From NCBI RefSeq assembly GCF_900110755.1, contig NZ_FOFF01000005.1:1-64000 (forward strand): 64,000 nt of DNA, given 5' to 3'. The notes below the pieces were generated by a model. It was not told the origin of the DNA, made no database searches, and saw only the letters and a list, made by a program, of their open reading frames with translations. The number at the start of each line of letters is the position of its first letter. Position 1 is the first letter of the stretch. Source of the stretch: Streptomyces sp. yr375. Lineage in GTDB: Bacteria; Actinomycetota; Actinomycetes; Streptomycetales; Streptomycetaceae. The position numbers and the translations under genes are program-made. Of the stretch, positions 10,010-20,425 are shown one piece after another.

Positions 10010-11838
10010 CACCGATGACGACACAGACCACCACCCCCGAAGCGCACACCAAGACCGCTTCCACCCACGCCGGCCTCATCGGCATCCCCGAGAACACCGG
10101 CCGCGCCCTCGCCACCGGCGGCGGCATCCTCACCATCATCTCCGCCTTCCTCGCCTGGACGTGGACCTCCGCCTTCCCCGGCGACCTCACCGTCTACGGC
10201 TACCCCGGCGGCCTCCAGGTCCTCGTCCTCATCGGCGGCGCCCTCACCACCCTCTTCGCCCTCGCCTCCTACGGCATCAAGGGCCTCGGCTGGCTCGTCC
10301 CCGCCGGCGCCGACGGCGCCCTCAAGTTCGCCGCCCTCGCCACCTTCGCCACCGCCTGGTACACGGTCATCTCCATCAGCACCGAACTCGGCGGCGTCGT
10401 CAACCTCGAAGTCGGCGGCTTCCTCGTCGCCATAGCCAGCCTCGCCGCCCTCCTCGGCGCCCTCGCCCTGCCCTTCGAGCACCCCGAGCCCGACCCGATC
10501 GACCCCGACGACACGTCGTGGGAGCACTCCAAGCACAAGGCCGGCCACCAGTGGGCCACCGTCAAGGCCGCCTTCGGCTCCGGCACCGCCCGCCCCGTCG
10601 GCAAGCTCCCCGCCTACGCCGAGATCCTCATCATCGTCGCCGTCCTCGGCCTCGGCCTCACCGTCTTCACCTACGGCATCGGCACCGAGTACGACGAACT
10701 CTTCGTCGGCTTCCTCATCACCACCGGCCTCGGCTTCGCCGCACTCGCCAAGTCCGGCCTCGTCGCCCAGGCCAGCCAGATCACGGCCCGACACCAGAAC
10801 ATCACCATCTGCGGCGCCTTCGTCACCGCCGCCCTCTTCCCCTTCACCCAGACCGACGACCAGTACGCGACCCTCGGCGTCTACATCCTCATCTTCGCCA
10901 CCGTCGCCCTCGGCCTCAACATCGTCGTCGGCCTCGCCGGCCTCCTCGACCTCGGCTACGTCGCCTTCCTCGGCGTCGGCGCCTACGCCGCCTCCATGGT
11001 CTCCGGCGCCCCCAGCTCCCCCTTCGACGTGCACTTCCCCTTCTGGGCAGCCGCACTCGTCGGCGCCGCCGCCTCCCTCGTCTTCGGCGTCCTCATCGGC
11101 GCCCCGACCCTGCGACTGCGCGGCGACTACCTCGCCATCGTCACCCTCGGCTTCGGCGAGATCTTCCGCATCACCGCCAACAACCTCGACGGCACCTCAG
11201 GCCCCGACATCACCAACGGCTCCAACGGCATCTCCTCCATCCCCAACCTCGACGTCCTCGGCTTCGACTTCGGAGCCATCCACGACATCGCGGGCTTCAG
11301 CATCGGGCGCTTCGCCAACTACTTCTTCCTGATGCTGATCATCACCGCCGTCGTCGTCCTCGTCTTCCGACGCAGCGGCGACTCCCGCATCGGCCGCGCC
11401 TGGGTCGCCATCCGCGAGGACGAGACCGCCGCCCTCGCCATGGGCATCAACGGCTTCCGCGTCAAACTCATCGCCTTCGCCGTCGGCGCCTCCCTCGCCG
11501 GCCTCGCCGGCACCGTCCAGGCCCACGTGACCTACACCGTCACCCCCGAGCAGTACCTCTTCGCCGGACCCATCCCGCCCAACTCCGCCTTCCTCCTCGC
11601 CGCAGTCGTCCTCGGCGGCATGGGCACCATCGGCGGCCCCCTCATCGGCGCCTCACTGCTCTTCCTCATCCCCAACAAACTCCAGTTCCTCGGCGACTAC
11701 CAGCTCTTCGCCTTCGGCCTCGCACTCATCCTGCTGATGCGCTTCCGCCCCGAAGGGCTCATCCCCAACCGACGCCGCCAGCTCGAGTTCCACGAGGACG
11801 CGGAAGCACCCACCGTCCTCACGAAGGCAGGGGCCTGA
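10006..11838 (+). CDS. livM: Branched-chain amino-acid ABC transporter permease LivM (N-terminally extended)
   Basis: The 610-residue permease carries the LivM core in its second half (about residues 290-590: LGLNIVVGLAGLLDLGYVAF, GAPTLRLRGDYLAIVTLGFG, AVVLGGMGTIGGPLIG). In front lies an additional hydrophobic region of about 250 residues with several predicted membrane helices, so it is longer than the ~420-residue enteric LivM. GTG 10006 gives the 4-base overlap with livH; ATG 10015 is an alternative start. The channel partner is LivH and energy comes from LivG/LivF. Confidence 0.92.
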   Translation: MTPMTTQTTTPEAHTKTASTHAGLIGIPENTGRALATGGGILTIISAFLAWTWTSAFPGDLTVYGYPGGLQVLVLIGGALTTLFALASYGIKGLGWLVPAGADGALKFAALATFATAWYTVISISTELGGVVNLEVGGFLVAIASLAALLGALALPFEHPEPDPIDPDDTSWEHSKHKAGHQWATVKAAFGSGTARPVGKLPAYAEILIIVAVLGLGLTVFTYGIGTEYDELFVGFLITTGLGFAALAKSGLVAQASQITARHQNITICGAFVTAALFPFTQTDDQYATLGVYILIFATVALGLNIVVGLAGLLDLGYVAFLGVGAYAASMVSGAPSSPFDVHFPFWAAALVGAAASLVFGVLIGAPTLRLRGDYLAIVTLGFGEIFRITANNLDGTSGPDITNGSNGISSIPNLDVLGFDFGAIHDIAGFSIGRFANYFFLMLIITAVVVLVFRRSGDSRIGRAWVAIREDETAALAMGINGFRVKLIAFAVGASLAGLAGTVQAHVTYTVTPEQYLFAGPIPPNSAFLLAAVVLGGMGTIGGPLIGASLLFLIPNKLQFLGDYQLFAFGLALILLMRFRPEGLIPNRRRQLEFHEDAEAPTVLTKAGA

Positions 11839-11843
11839 CCACC

Positions 11844-13468
<1,625 letters not shown>

Positions 13469-13492
13469 ACACCGAGTCCCAGCCCCGCTACG

Positions 13493-13535
13493 ACGACGAG
13501 GCCCGCACCCCTTCCCGGGGTGCGGGCCTCGTCGT
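13493..13535. terminator. Bidirectional terminator after livF
   Basis: A 19-bp perfect stem (13493-13511 with 13517-13535) with a 5-base TTCCC loop lies between the converging livF and ANTAR-regulator genes. Its strength and place make it a terminator for both strands. Confidence 0.9.
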
Positions 13536-13558
13536 ACGCGTACGGCTCAGGGGCCCGG

Positions 13559-14215
13559 CTATCCCTTGTTGGCCTTCTTCTCGTCGGCGTCCTGGATGAC
13601 GGCCTCGGCGACCTGCTGCATGGACATACGGCGGTCCATCGACGTCTTCTGGATCCACCGGAACGCGGCCGGCTCCGTCAGCCCGTACTCCGTCTGGAGG
13701 ATCGACTTCGCCCGGTCGACCAGCTTGCGGGTCTCCAGGCGCAGCGTGAGGTCCGCGACCTCGTTCTCCAGCTCCTTGAGCTCGGTGAAGCGGGAGACGG
13801 CCATCTCGATCGCCGGGACGACGTCACTCTTGCTGAACGGCTTCACGAGGTAGGCCATGGCCCCGGCGTCGCGGGCGCGCTCGACGAGGTCGCGCTGCGA
13901 GAAGGCGGTGAGCATGAGGACGGGGGCGATCCGCTCCTCGGCGATCTTCTCGGCCGCCGAGATGCCGTCCAGCACGGGCATCTTCACGTCGAGGATCACG
14001 AGGTCCGGCTTGTGCTCGCGGGCCAGCTCGACCGCCGTCTGACCGTCACCGGCCTCGCCTACGACGGAGTAGCCCTCCTCCTCCAGCATCTCTTTGAGGT
14101 CGAGCCGGATCAGGGCCTCGTCCTCGGCGATGACGACACGGGTCGTCAGCGGAGGCACGTGCGACTTGTCGTCATCGGGCGCGTCCACGGGCTGGGGCGA
14201 CTCGGGGGCGGTCAC
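13559..14215 (-). CDS. ANTAR-domain response regulator (PdtaR-like)
   Basis: The 218-residue protein has a receiver domain (about 25-140) with the acidic pair E31/D32, the phospho-acceptor D76 (VILDVKMP) and K125 (YLVKPF), followed by an ANTAR RNA-binding domain (about 145-205, AKSILQTEYGLTEPAAFRWIQ). ANTAR regulators bind twin hairpins in nascent RNA and stop transcription termination; the mycobacterial relative is PdtaR, paired with the kinase PdtaS. No histidine kinase is near. GTG 14215 is supported by GAGGAG (complement of 14221-14226) five bases upstream. The short N-terminal leader to residue ~23 is disordered. Confidence 0.93.
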   Translation of the reverse strand: MTAPESPQPVDAPDDDKSHVPPLTTRVVIAEDEALIRLDLKEMLEEEGYSVVGEAGDGQTAVELAREHKPDLVILDVKMPVLDGISAAEKIAEERIAPVLMLTAFSQRDLVERARDAGAMAYLVKPFSKSDVVPAIEMAVSRFTELKELENEVADLTLRLETRKLVDRAKSILQTEYGLTEPAAFRWIQKTSMDRRMSMQQVAEAVIQDADEKKANKG

Positions 14216-14316
14216 GGGGGCTCCTCGTTCAGGGCAGGGGTACTGCTGACAAGAGCCTACCTATCTCCTGTATGTTTGAGGCACCGAGGGGCTACACTAA
14301 CCTTCGGTTTGAAGAC

Positions 14317-14390
14317 GCTCCGGTAGTCCAATCGGCAGAGACGATACCCTCAAAAGGTATTCAGTGTGGGTTCGAGTCCCACCCGGGGCA
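14317..14390 (+). tRNA. tRNA with CAA anticodon (tRNA-Leu by anticodon), short variable arm
   Basis: The cloverleaf can be drawn fully. The acceptor is GCTCCGG paired with CCGGGGC (14383-14389), with discriminator A14390 and no encoded CCA. The D arm has a 3-bp GTC/GAC stem and a GG in the loop. The anticodon stem is ATACC/GGTAT with loop CTCAAAA, giving anticodon CAA at 14351-14353 (reads UUG, Leu). The T arm is GTGGG-TTCGAGT-CCCAC. The variable loop is only five bases (14361-14365). Bacterial leucine tRNAs are normally class II with a long variable arm, so charging identity is doubtful. A strong terminator follows 30 bases later. Confidence 0.8.
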
Positions 14391-14419
14391 CTTAACCTTC
14401 AATTCGAAGGTCGCCAACC

Positions 14420-14457
14420 AAAAGCGGATGTTCCCGTTCTCGTGAACATCCGCTTTT
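14420..14457 (+). terminator. Rho-independent terminator of the tRNA
   Basis: AAAAGCGGATGTTC (14420-14433) pairs perfectly with 14444-14457 around a 10-base loop, and the right arm ends in a T-run. This is the classical intrinsic form and lies 30 bases past the tRNA. Confidence 0.9.
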
Positions 14458-14496
14458 TGCTGCATGTCGCCGCGATCACTCTCACAGAGTGTCCAT

Positions 14497-15255
14497 ATGT
14501 ACGACGTCAGCACACGCAAGCGAGCACTGGCGCTGGTTTCGCAGGGCCGCAGTCTGAACTCGGTAAGTCGGGAGACCGGCATCTCACGGGCCGCAATTAG
14601 CTTTTGGCGGGCCCGACTTGAGCCTTTGCCCCGCATGGTGGCCCCGCCGCCGGGGCCACCGGCCGACGAAGTCTCGTACTCCTACCTCCCCGGCCTCTAC
14701 CTCGGCGACGGCTGTATCAGCGGCCACCCGCGCAGCAACGGCTATTACCTCCGTATCGCATGCGCAGACGCGTGGCCGGGGCTGATCAACGCCTGCGAAG
14801 CCGCCATGCGCGCGATCAACCCCTCACACAACGCCTGCCGGGTGCAGGCCCAGGGCTATGTGTCCGTGGTCGGCGACTTCGCCCACTGGCCCTACCTCTT
14901 CCCTCAGCACGGCCCCGGCAAGAAGCACGAGCGCCGGATCGTCCTCGCACCCTGGCAGCAGGCCATCGTCGACACACACCCCTGGGAGTTCATCCGCGGC
15001 CTCATCCACTCGGACGGCTGCCGGATCACCAACTGGACCGAGAAGACGATCAACGGTGAGCGCAAGCGCTACGAATATCCCCGGTACTTCTTCACCAACG
15101 TCTCCGACGACATCCGGCGGCTCTTCACCGACACCTGCGACAAGCTGGGCGTCGAGTGGACGTACTGCGCCCGGAACGGGAACCCGTTCAACATCTCCGT
15201 CGCCAAGAAGGCCTCCGTGGCTCTCATGGACGCCCACGTAGGGCCCAAGTACTGA
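14497..15255 (+). CDS. HTH plus LAGLIDADG-type protein (homing-endonuclease-like)
   Basis: From ATG 14497 the protein has 252 residues; ATG 14464 would add 11 and cannot be ruled out, as neither has a good ribosome site. Residues about 5-40 (RALALVSQGRSLNSVSRETG) form a helix-turn-helix of the kind seen in transposases and recombinases. Two LAGLIDADG-like helices follow: YLPGLYLGDG (63-72) and FIRGLIHSDG (165-174), spaced about 100 residues apart as in monomeric two-motif enzymes. Each ends in GDG or SDG, keeping the acidic metal ligand. The gene is free-standing, just after a tRNA and its terminator, and is not inside an intron or intein. It may be an active nuclease or a domesticated DNA-binding protein. 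Confidence 0.75.
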   Translation: MYDVSTRKRALALVSQGRSLNSVSRETGISRAAISFWRARLEPLPRMVAPPPGPPADEVSYSYLPGLYLGDGCISGHPRSNGYYLRIACADAWPGLINACEAAMRAINPSHNACRVQAQGYVSVVGDFAHWPYLFPQHGPGKKHERRIVLAPWQQAIVDTHPWEFIRGLIHSDGCRITNWTEKTINGERKRYEYPRYFFTNVSDDIRRLFTDTCDKLGVEWTYCARNGNPFNISVAKKASVALMDAHVGPKY

Positions 15256-15265
15256 TCCCCGCCCC

Positions 15266-16702
15266 CTACTTGGGACCGTCGTCCTCTCCGATGTGGTGGA
15301 CGCGGACCATGTTGGTCGAGCCTGCGACTCCTGGAGGGGAGCCGGCCGTGATGACGACCACGTCGCCCTTTTGGCAGCGGCCGTGTTTCAAGAGGAGTTC
15401 GTCCACCTGGTCGACCATCGCGTCCGTGGAGTCCGCCTGCGGGCCGAGGAAGGTTTCGACGCCCCAGGTCAGGTTCAGTTGGGAGCGGGTGGCCGGTTCC
15501 GGGGTGAAGGCGAGGAGGGGGATCGGGGAGCGGTAGCGGGACAGGCGGCGTACGGTGTCGCCCGTCTGGGTGAAGGCGACCAGGAACTTCGCGTCGAGGA
15601 AGTCGCCGATCTCGGCGGCGACCCGGGCGACCGCGCCGCCGTGGGTGCGGGGCTTGTTGCTTTCCGTCAGTTCGGGCAGGCCTGCGGCGAGCATGTCCTC
15701 TTCGGCCGCTTCGACGATCTTGGCCATCGTGCGGACGGTCTGGATCGCGTACTTGCCCACGCTGGTCTCGCCGGACAGCATGACCGCGTCGGTGCCGTCG
15801 ATGACGGCGTTGGCGACGTCCGATGCCTCGGCCCTGGTCGGGCGGGAGTTCTCGATCATGGAGTCGAGCATCTGGGTGGCGACGATGACCGGTTTGGCGT
15901 TGCGTTTGGCCAGTTTTACGGCGCGTTTCTGGACGATGGGGACTTGTTCGAGTGGCATTTCGACGCCGAGGTCGCCGCGGGCGACCATGATGCCGTCGAA
16001 GGCGGCGACGATGCCGTCGATCGCCTCGACCGCTTGCGGTTTCTCGATCTTGGCGATGACCGGCAGTCGGCGGCCCTCTTCGTCCATGATGCGGTGGACG
16101 TCCTCGATGTCCTTGCCGCTGCGGACGAAGGACAGGGCGATGACGTCGCAGCCGGTGCGCAGGGCCCAGCGCAGGTCGGCTTCGTCCTTGTCGGAGAGCG
16201 CCGGGACGGAGACGGCGACGCCGGGGAGGTTGAGGCCTTTGTGGTCGGAGACGACGCCGCCTTCGACGACGCGGGTGTGGACGCGGAGGCCGTCGACGGC
16301 GGTGACTTCGAGGCAGACCTTGCCGTCGTCGACGAGGATGCGTTCGCCGGGGGTGACGTCGTGGGCCAGGCCGGCGTAGGTGGTGCCGCACTGGCGGCGG
16401 TCGCCTTCGGCGCCTTCCTCGACGGTGATGGTGAAGGTGTCGTCGCGTTCAAGGAGTACGGGGCCTTCGGCGAAGTGGCCGAGGCGGATCTTCGGGCCTT
16501 GAAGGTCGGCGAGGATGCCGACGCTGTGGCCGGTCTCGTCGGAGGCCTTGCGTACGCGGTGGTAGCGCTCCTCGTGTTCGGCGTGGCTGCCGTGGCTGAG
16601 GTTGAGGCGGGCGACGTCCATTCCGGCGTCGACCAGTGCTTTGATCTGGTCGTACGAGTCGGTGGCGGGGCCCAGAGTGCAGACGATTTTCGCTCGGCGC
16701 AT
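15266..16702 (-). CDS. pyk: Pyruvate kinase
   Basis: The 478-residue glycolytic enzyme converts phosphoenolpyruvate and ADP to pyruvate and ATP. It starts MRRAKIVCTLGPATDS, with the substrate motif ARLNLSHG, the catalytic lysine region AKIEKPQAV, the metal-binding region MVARGDLGVEMP, and the SGETSVGKY segment at the end of the barrel. The C-terminal allosteric domain (TQTGDTVRRLSRYRSPIP) is present. Length is normal. The ATG start is unambiguous. It is convergent with the LAGLIDADG gene (10-bp gap). Confidence 0.97.
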   Translation of the reverse strand: MRRAKIVCTLGPATDSYDQIKALVDAGMDVARLNLSHGSHAEHEERYHRVRKASDETGHSVGILADLQGPKIRLGHFAEGPVLLERDDTFTITVEEGAEGDRRQCGTTYAGLAHDVTPGERILVDDGKVCLEVTAVDGLRVHTRVVEGGVVSDHKGLNLPGVAVSVPALSDKDEADLRWALRTGCDVIALSFVRSGKDIEDVHRIMDEEGRRLPVIAKIEKPQAVEAIDGIVAAFDGIMVARGDLGVEMPLEQVPIVQKRAVKLAKRNAKPVIVATQMLDSMIENSRPTRAEASDVANAVIDGTDAVMLSGETSVGKYAIQTVRTMAKIVEAAEEDMLAAGLPELTESNKPRTHGGAVARVAAEIGDFLDAKFLVAFTQTGDTVRRLSRYRSPIPLLAFTPEPATRSQLNLTWGVETFLGPQADSTDAMVDQVDELLLKHGRCQKGDVVVITAGSPPGVAGSTNMVRVHHIGEDDGPK

Positions 16703-16755
16703 AGGTCGAGCCTAGGGCTTACCGATGGGTAGGGAATTGGTGGCACATGGCTGCT

Positions 16756-16782
16756 CAACAACCTTTGAGTGAAGGGTTGTTG
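16756..16782. promoter_or_regulatory. Inverted repeat upstream of pyk
   Basis: CAACAACCTTT and AAGGGTTGTTG form an 11-bp near-perfect inverted repeat with a 5-base spacer, 54 bases before the pyk start. It could be an operator for pyk or a weak terminator of the SIMPL gene upstream. No regulator can be named. Confidence 0.45.
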
Positions 16783-16848
16783 ACAACCAATGAATGTGCG
16801 GCCTGCCGCTCTGATGAGCATTTTCCCTGATGGGTCAATGCGCGGAAT

Positions 16849-17550
16849 TCAGAGGCGGGGCGGATTCATCGTGAACTGTGCGCTGACCTCGGCACGGATC
16901 TGAATGCGTTGCGGTTCGAGGTCGAGGGGTTCGGGGGCGGTGGATTCCGTTTCGGCGGCGGCCAGGGAGAAGCGGACGGCGCGGCGGTCGACGCCGGCGC
17001 GGGGGCGGCCGCCGGGTGTGGCGGTGTCGGCGAGTTCGAGGAGGGCGGCGACGGTGGTGTCGAGTGCTTCGGCGTATTCCTTGGCGCGTTGTACGGCGTC
17101 GCGTACGGCTTGCTGGCGGGCTCGGCGGTGGACGGGTGAGGTGGGGCGCAGTTCCCACCAGGGGCCGTCGATGCGGGTGAGGTCGAGGTCGGCGAGGCGG
17201 GTGGTGAGTTCGCCGAGGGCGGTGAAGTCGGTGAGTTGGGCGGTGAGGTGGACGGTGCCGTGGTAGGTGCGGACGCGTTCACCGCGGCCGCGTCCGGTGA
17301 GTTCGGGGGTGAGGGAGAGGGCGCCGGTGGAGACGTCTTCGACGGCGTCGCCGTAGGACTTGACGAGGTCGATGGCGGTGGTGTTGCGGCGGGTGAGGTC
17401 GTCGAGGGTGGTGCGGCGGTCTTTGCCGCGGGCGGTGACGGTGATGGCGATGCGGGCGATCTCGGGGTCGACTTCGAGTTCGGCTTCGCCGCGGACGGTG
17501 AGGAGGGGGGCGTCGGGGGTGCCGTACGGGGGATTGTGCGGGGTGGTCAT
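16849..17550 (-). CDS. SIMPL-domain (DUF541) protein
   Basis: The 233-residue protein is almost entirely one SIMPL domain: an N-terminal strand (LLTVRGEAELEVDPEIARIAITVTA), central helices (DDLTRRNTTAIDLVKSYG) and the conserved DAVQRAKEYAEAL helix. Many SIMPL proteins are exported, but no signal peptide is seen here, so it is probably cytoplasmic. Its role is unknown. ATG 17550 (MTTPHNPPYG) is preferred because AAGGTGGGA lies just upstream; an earlier ATG at 17583 lacks one. It is divergent from the nucleotidase gene. Confidence 0.82.
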   Translation of the reverse strand: MTTPHNPPYGTPDAPLLTVRGEAELEVDPEIARIAITVTARGKDRRTTLDDLTRRNTTAIDLVKSYGDAVEDVSTGALSLTPELTGRGRGERVRTYHGTVHLTAQLTDFTALGELTTRLADLDLTRIDGPWWELRPTSPVHRRARQQAVRDAVQRAKEYAEALDTTVAALLELADTATPGGRPRAGVDRRAVRFSLAAAETESTAPEPLDLEPQRIQIRAEVSAQFTMNPPRL

Positions 17551-17715
17551 GCGTCCCACCTTGTCATGCGTCCGACTTGTCATGGTTTTCGCTGTTCAGG
17601 GGCTGGGGTAGACCTTGGTGGTCACCAGATCGAAACCTCCTGGCCCTGTTGCCGTCGGTCGTGGGCGGGTCAGAATCTACGCGCGTCGTTGACCATTCCC
17701 CAAGGAGCACGAGAC

Positions 17716-19533
17716 ATGCCTTTGAACCGCCGGAAGTTCCTGAAGAAGTCCGCCGTGACCGGGGCGGGGGTGGCGATCGCGGGTGCGGCCGCGGCTCCGT
17801 CGGCGCAGGCCGCGGAGGCGGGGAAGCCGGCCGGGAAGCCGGTCCGGCAGCCGAAGCGGTACGCGCTGACCGTGCTGGGGACGACGGACCTGCACGGTCA
17901 CGTCTTCAACTGGGACTACTTCAAGGACGCGGAGTACAAGGACGCGGCGGGCAACGCGCAGGGGCTGGCACGGATCTCGACGCTGGTGAACCAGATCCGC
18001 AAGGAGAAGGGACGCGAGAACACGCTGCTGCTGGACGCGGGCGACACGATCCAGGGCACGCCGCTGACGTACTACTACGCGAAGGTGGATCCGATCACCG
18101 CCAAGGGCGGCCCGGTGCATCCGATGGCGCAGGCGATGAACGCGATCGGGTACGACGCGGCGGCGCTGGGCAACCACGAGTTCAACTACGGCATCGAGAC
18201 GCTGCGGAAGTTCGAGTCGCAGTTGCGTTTCCCGCTGCTGGGGGCGAACGCGGTGGACGCGAAGACGCTGAAGCCGGCGTTTCAGCCGTACGTCATGAAG
18301 ACGTTCTGTGTGAAGGGCGCGCCGCCGGTGAAGGTGGCGGTGCTGGGGCTGACGAATCCCGGTATCGCGATCTGGGACAAGGCGTATGTGCAGGGCAAGC
18401 TGGCGTTCCCGGGGCTGGAGGAGCAGGCGGCGAAGTGGGTGCCGAAGCTGAAGTCGCTGGGTGCGGATGTGGTGATCGTGTCGGCGCACTCGGGTTCGTC
18501 GGGTACGTCGTCGTACGGTGACCAGTTGCCGTACGTGGAGAATTCGGCGGCGCTGGTGGCGCAGCAGGTGCCGGACATCGACGCGATTCTGGTGGGGCAC
18601 GCGCATGTGGAGATTCCCGAGCTGAGGGTGACGAACGCGAAGACCGGGCGGACGGTCGTGCTGTCGGAGCCGTTGGCGTATGCGGAGCGGCTGTCGGTGT
18701 TCGATGTGGAGCTGGTGTTCGAGAAGGGGAAGTGGGTCGTCGAGTCCGTTTCCTCGAAGGTGTTGAACTCCAACTCGGTGGCGGACGACCCGAAGATCAC
18801 GAAGCTGCTGGGTGACGAGCACGCGAAGGTCGTGGCGTACGTCAACCAGGTGGTGGGTACGGCGACGGAGACGTTGACGACGGTGGAGGCGCGGTACAAG
18901 GACGCCGCGATCATCGACCTGATCACGAAGGTGCAGGAGGACGTCGTCAAGGCGGCGCTGGCGGGTGGGTCGTATGCGTCGCTGCCGGTGATCGCGCAGG
19001 CTTCGCCGTTCTCGCGGACGTCGGAGATCCCGGCGGGGGATGTGACTATCCGGGATCTGTCGAGTCTGTACGTGTACGACAACACGCTGGTCGCGAAGTT
19101 GCTGACGGGTGCGCAGTTGCGGGCGTACCTGGAGTTCTCGGCGCAGTATTTCGTGCAGACGGCGGCGGACGCGGTCGTCGACCCGGAGAAGCTGACGAAC
19201 GCGGGTGGCCGGCCGGACTACAACTATGACTATGTGTCGGGGCTGTCGTACGAGATCGATGTCGCGCAGGCGGCGGGTTCGCGGATCAAGAACGTGACGT
19301 ACGGCGGTGTGGCGTTGGACGACGCGCAGCAGTTCGTGTTGGCGGTGAACAACTACCGGGCCAATGGCGGTGGTGCGTTCCCGCATGTGGCGGCGGCGCA
19401 GGAGCTGTGGGCGGAGTCGACGGAGATCCGGACGCGGATCGCGGAGTGGGTGACGGCGAAGGGTGTGCTGGATCCGAAGGACTTCGCGTCGGTGGACTGG
19501 AAGCTGACGCGCGACGGTACGCCGGTGTTCTAG
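17716..19533 (+). CDS. Tat-exported 5'-nucleotidase / 2',3'-cyclic phosphodiesterase family protein
   Basis: The 605-residue protein begins with a twin-arginine signal (NRRKFLKKS, cleavage probably after AQA near residue 32). The metallophosphatase domain has the family ligands in order: TTDLHGH, LLDAGDTIQG, GNHEFNYG and VGHAHVEIP. The 5'-nucleotidase C-terminal substrate domain follows (from about residue 400; NYRANGGGAF). It should hydrolyse nucleotides outside the cell for phosphate and nucleoside salvage. ATG 17716 has AAGGAG ten bases upstream. A plausible promoter (TTGCCG, 16 bases, CAGAAT) lies at 17649-17676. The stop overlaps the converging phosphatase gene. Confidence 0.93.
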   Translation: MPLNRRKFLKKSAVTGAGVAIAGAAAAPSAQAAEAGKPAGKPVRQPKRYALTVLGTTDLHGHVFNWDYFKDAEYKDAAGNAQGLARISTLVNQIRKEKGRENTLLLDAGDTIQGTPLTYYYAKVDPITAKGGPVHPMAQAMNAIGYDAAALGNHEFNYGIETLRKFESQLRFPLLGANAVDAKTLKPAFQPYVMKTFCVKGAPPVKVAVLGLTNPGIAIWDKAYVQGKLAFPGLEEQAAKWVPKLKSLGADVVIVSAHSGSSGTSSYGDQLPYVENSAALVAQQVPDIDAILVGHAHVEIPELRVTNAKTGRTVVLSEPLAYAERLSVFDVELVFEKGKWVVESVSSKVLNSNSVADDPKITKLLGDEHAKVVAYVNQVVGTATETLTTVEARYKDAAIIDLITKVQEDVVKAALAGGSYASLPVIAQASPFSRTSEIPAGDVTIRDLSSLYVYDNTLVAKLLTGAQLRAYLEFSAQYFVQTAADAVVDPEKLTNAGGRPDYNYDYVSGLSYEIDVAQAAGSRIKNVTYGGVALDDAQQFVLAVNNYRANGGGAFPHVAAAQELWAESTEIRTRIAEWVTAKGVLDPKDFASVDWKLTRDGTPVF

Positions 19534-20309
19534 CGCAGGACGGTCCGCTCCCACAGGGTCGTCGCTTCGTGGGCGGCCTGTGGTGCGGTGAGGAGCAGCG
19601 GGGTGTTGTAGGGCGGGAGTCGTGGGACGGCCACGGCTCCCGCCTCTGTTGCGATGAGCAGGGGTGGCAGGGCGTCGACGGGGTGGAATTCGCCGATGGC
19701 GGCGGCGGTGGCGCGGCCTGCGGCGACCTGGACGAGGGACAGGGCTGTGGAGCCCATGATCCGTACGGTGCAGTGGCGGGTGGCGAGTTCGCGCAGGAGG
19801 TCGTCCATGCCGGGCCAGTGGGCGTGGGCGGCCCATTCGGTGAGGAAGACGTGGCCGGTGAGGGTGGTGTGGGCGGCGGCGTGGATGGGGTGGCCGTTGA
19901 GGTGGGCGCCGCCGCCCCGGGTCGCGGTGAAGATCTCGTGTCGCCAGGGGTCGGCGACGACGCCGAGCAGTGGTTCGCCCGGTGGGGTGGCCAGGCCCAG
20001 GGAGAAGGAGCACCAGCCGATGCCGTGGGCGTAGTTGGTGGTGCCGTCCACGGGGTCGATGAGCCAGTGCGGGGCGCCGGGGGTGCCTTCGTGGACGCCG
20101 TGTTCCTCGCCCTCGATGCCGTATTCGGGGAATTCGCGGCGTAGGACGGCGCGGACGTGTGTCTCGACCGCTTCGTCGGTGGCGGTGACGATGTCGGCGG
20201 GGCCGTCCTTCTCGCGTACGTCGCTCGTGTCGTGTGGGGCGCGGGGGCGGCGGATGCGTTGTGCGGCCCACTCGGCGAGTTCCGTCGCGATCGTCAGTTC
20301 CCGGTCCAT
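19530..20309 (-). CDS. Inositol monophosphatase-family phosphatase
   Basis: The 259-residue protein has the Mg-binding motifs of the family: EGEEHG, then WLIDPVDGTTNYAHG. The C-terminal metal-binding site, usually WDxAAG, reads PVDALPPLLIATEAGA, which keeps the aspartate but not the tryptophan. Substrate may be inositol phosphate, histidinol phosphate or another sugar phosphate. The stop codon shares the CTAG with the stop of the converging nucleotidase. ATG 20309 follows a simple-sequence repeat tract. Confidence 0.88.
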   Translation of the reverse strand: MDRELTIATELAEWAAQRIRRPRAPHDTSDVREKDGPADIVTATDEAVETHVRAVLRREFPEYGIEGEEHGVHEGTPGAPHWLIDPVDGTTNYAHGIGWCSFSLGLATPPGEPLLGVVADPWRHEIFTATRGGGAHLNGHPIHAAAHTTLTGHVFLTEWAAHAHWPGMDDLLRELATRHCTVRIMGSTALSLVQVAAGRATAAAIGEFHPVDALPPLLIATEAGAVAVPRLPPYNTPLLLTAPQAAHEATTLWERTVLR

Positions 20310-20323
20310 CTGTTGGCCACCGC

Positions 20324-20422
<99 letters not shown>

Positions 20423-20425
<3 letters not shown>

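Noticed and set aside
16756..16792. TTGACA (16779-16784) as a plus-strand promoter
   Set aside because: No good -10 at the right distance and no plus-strand gene follows; the surrounding genes are on the minus strand.
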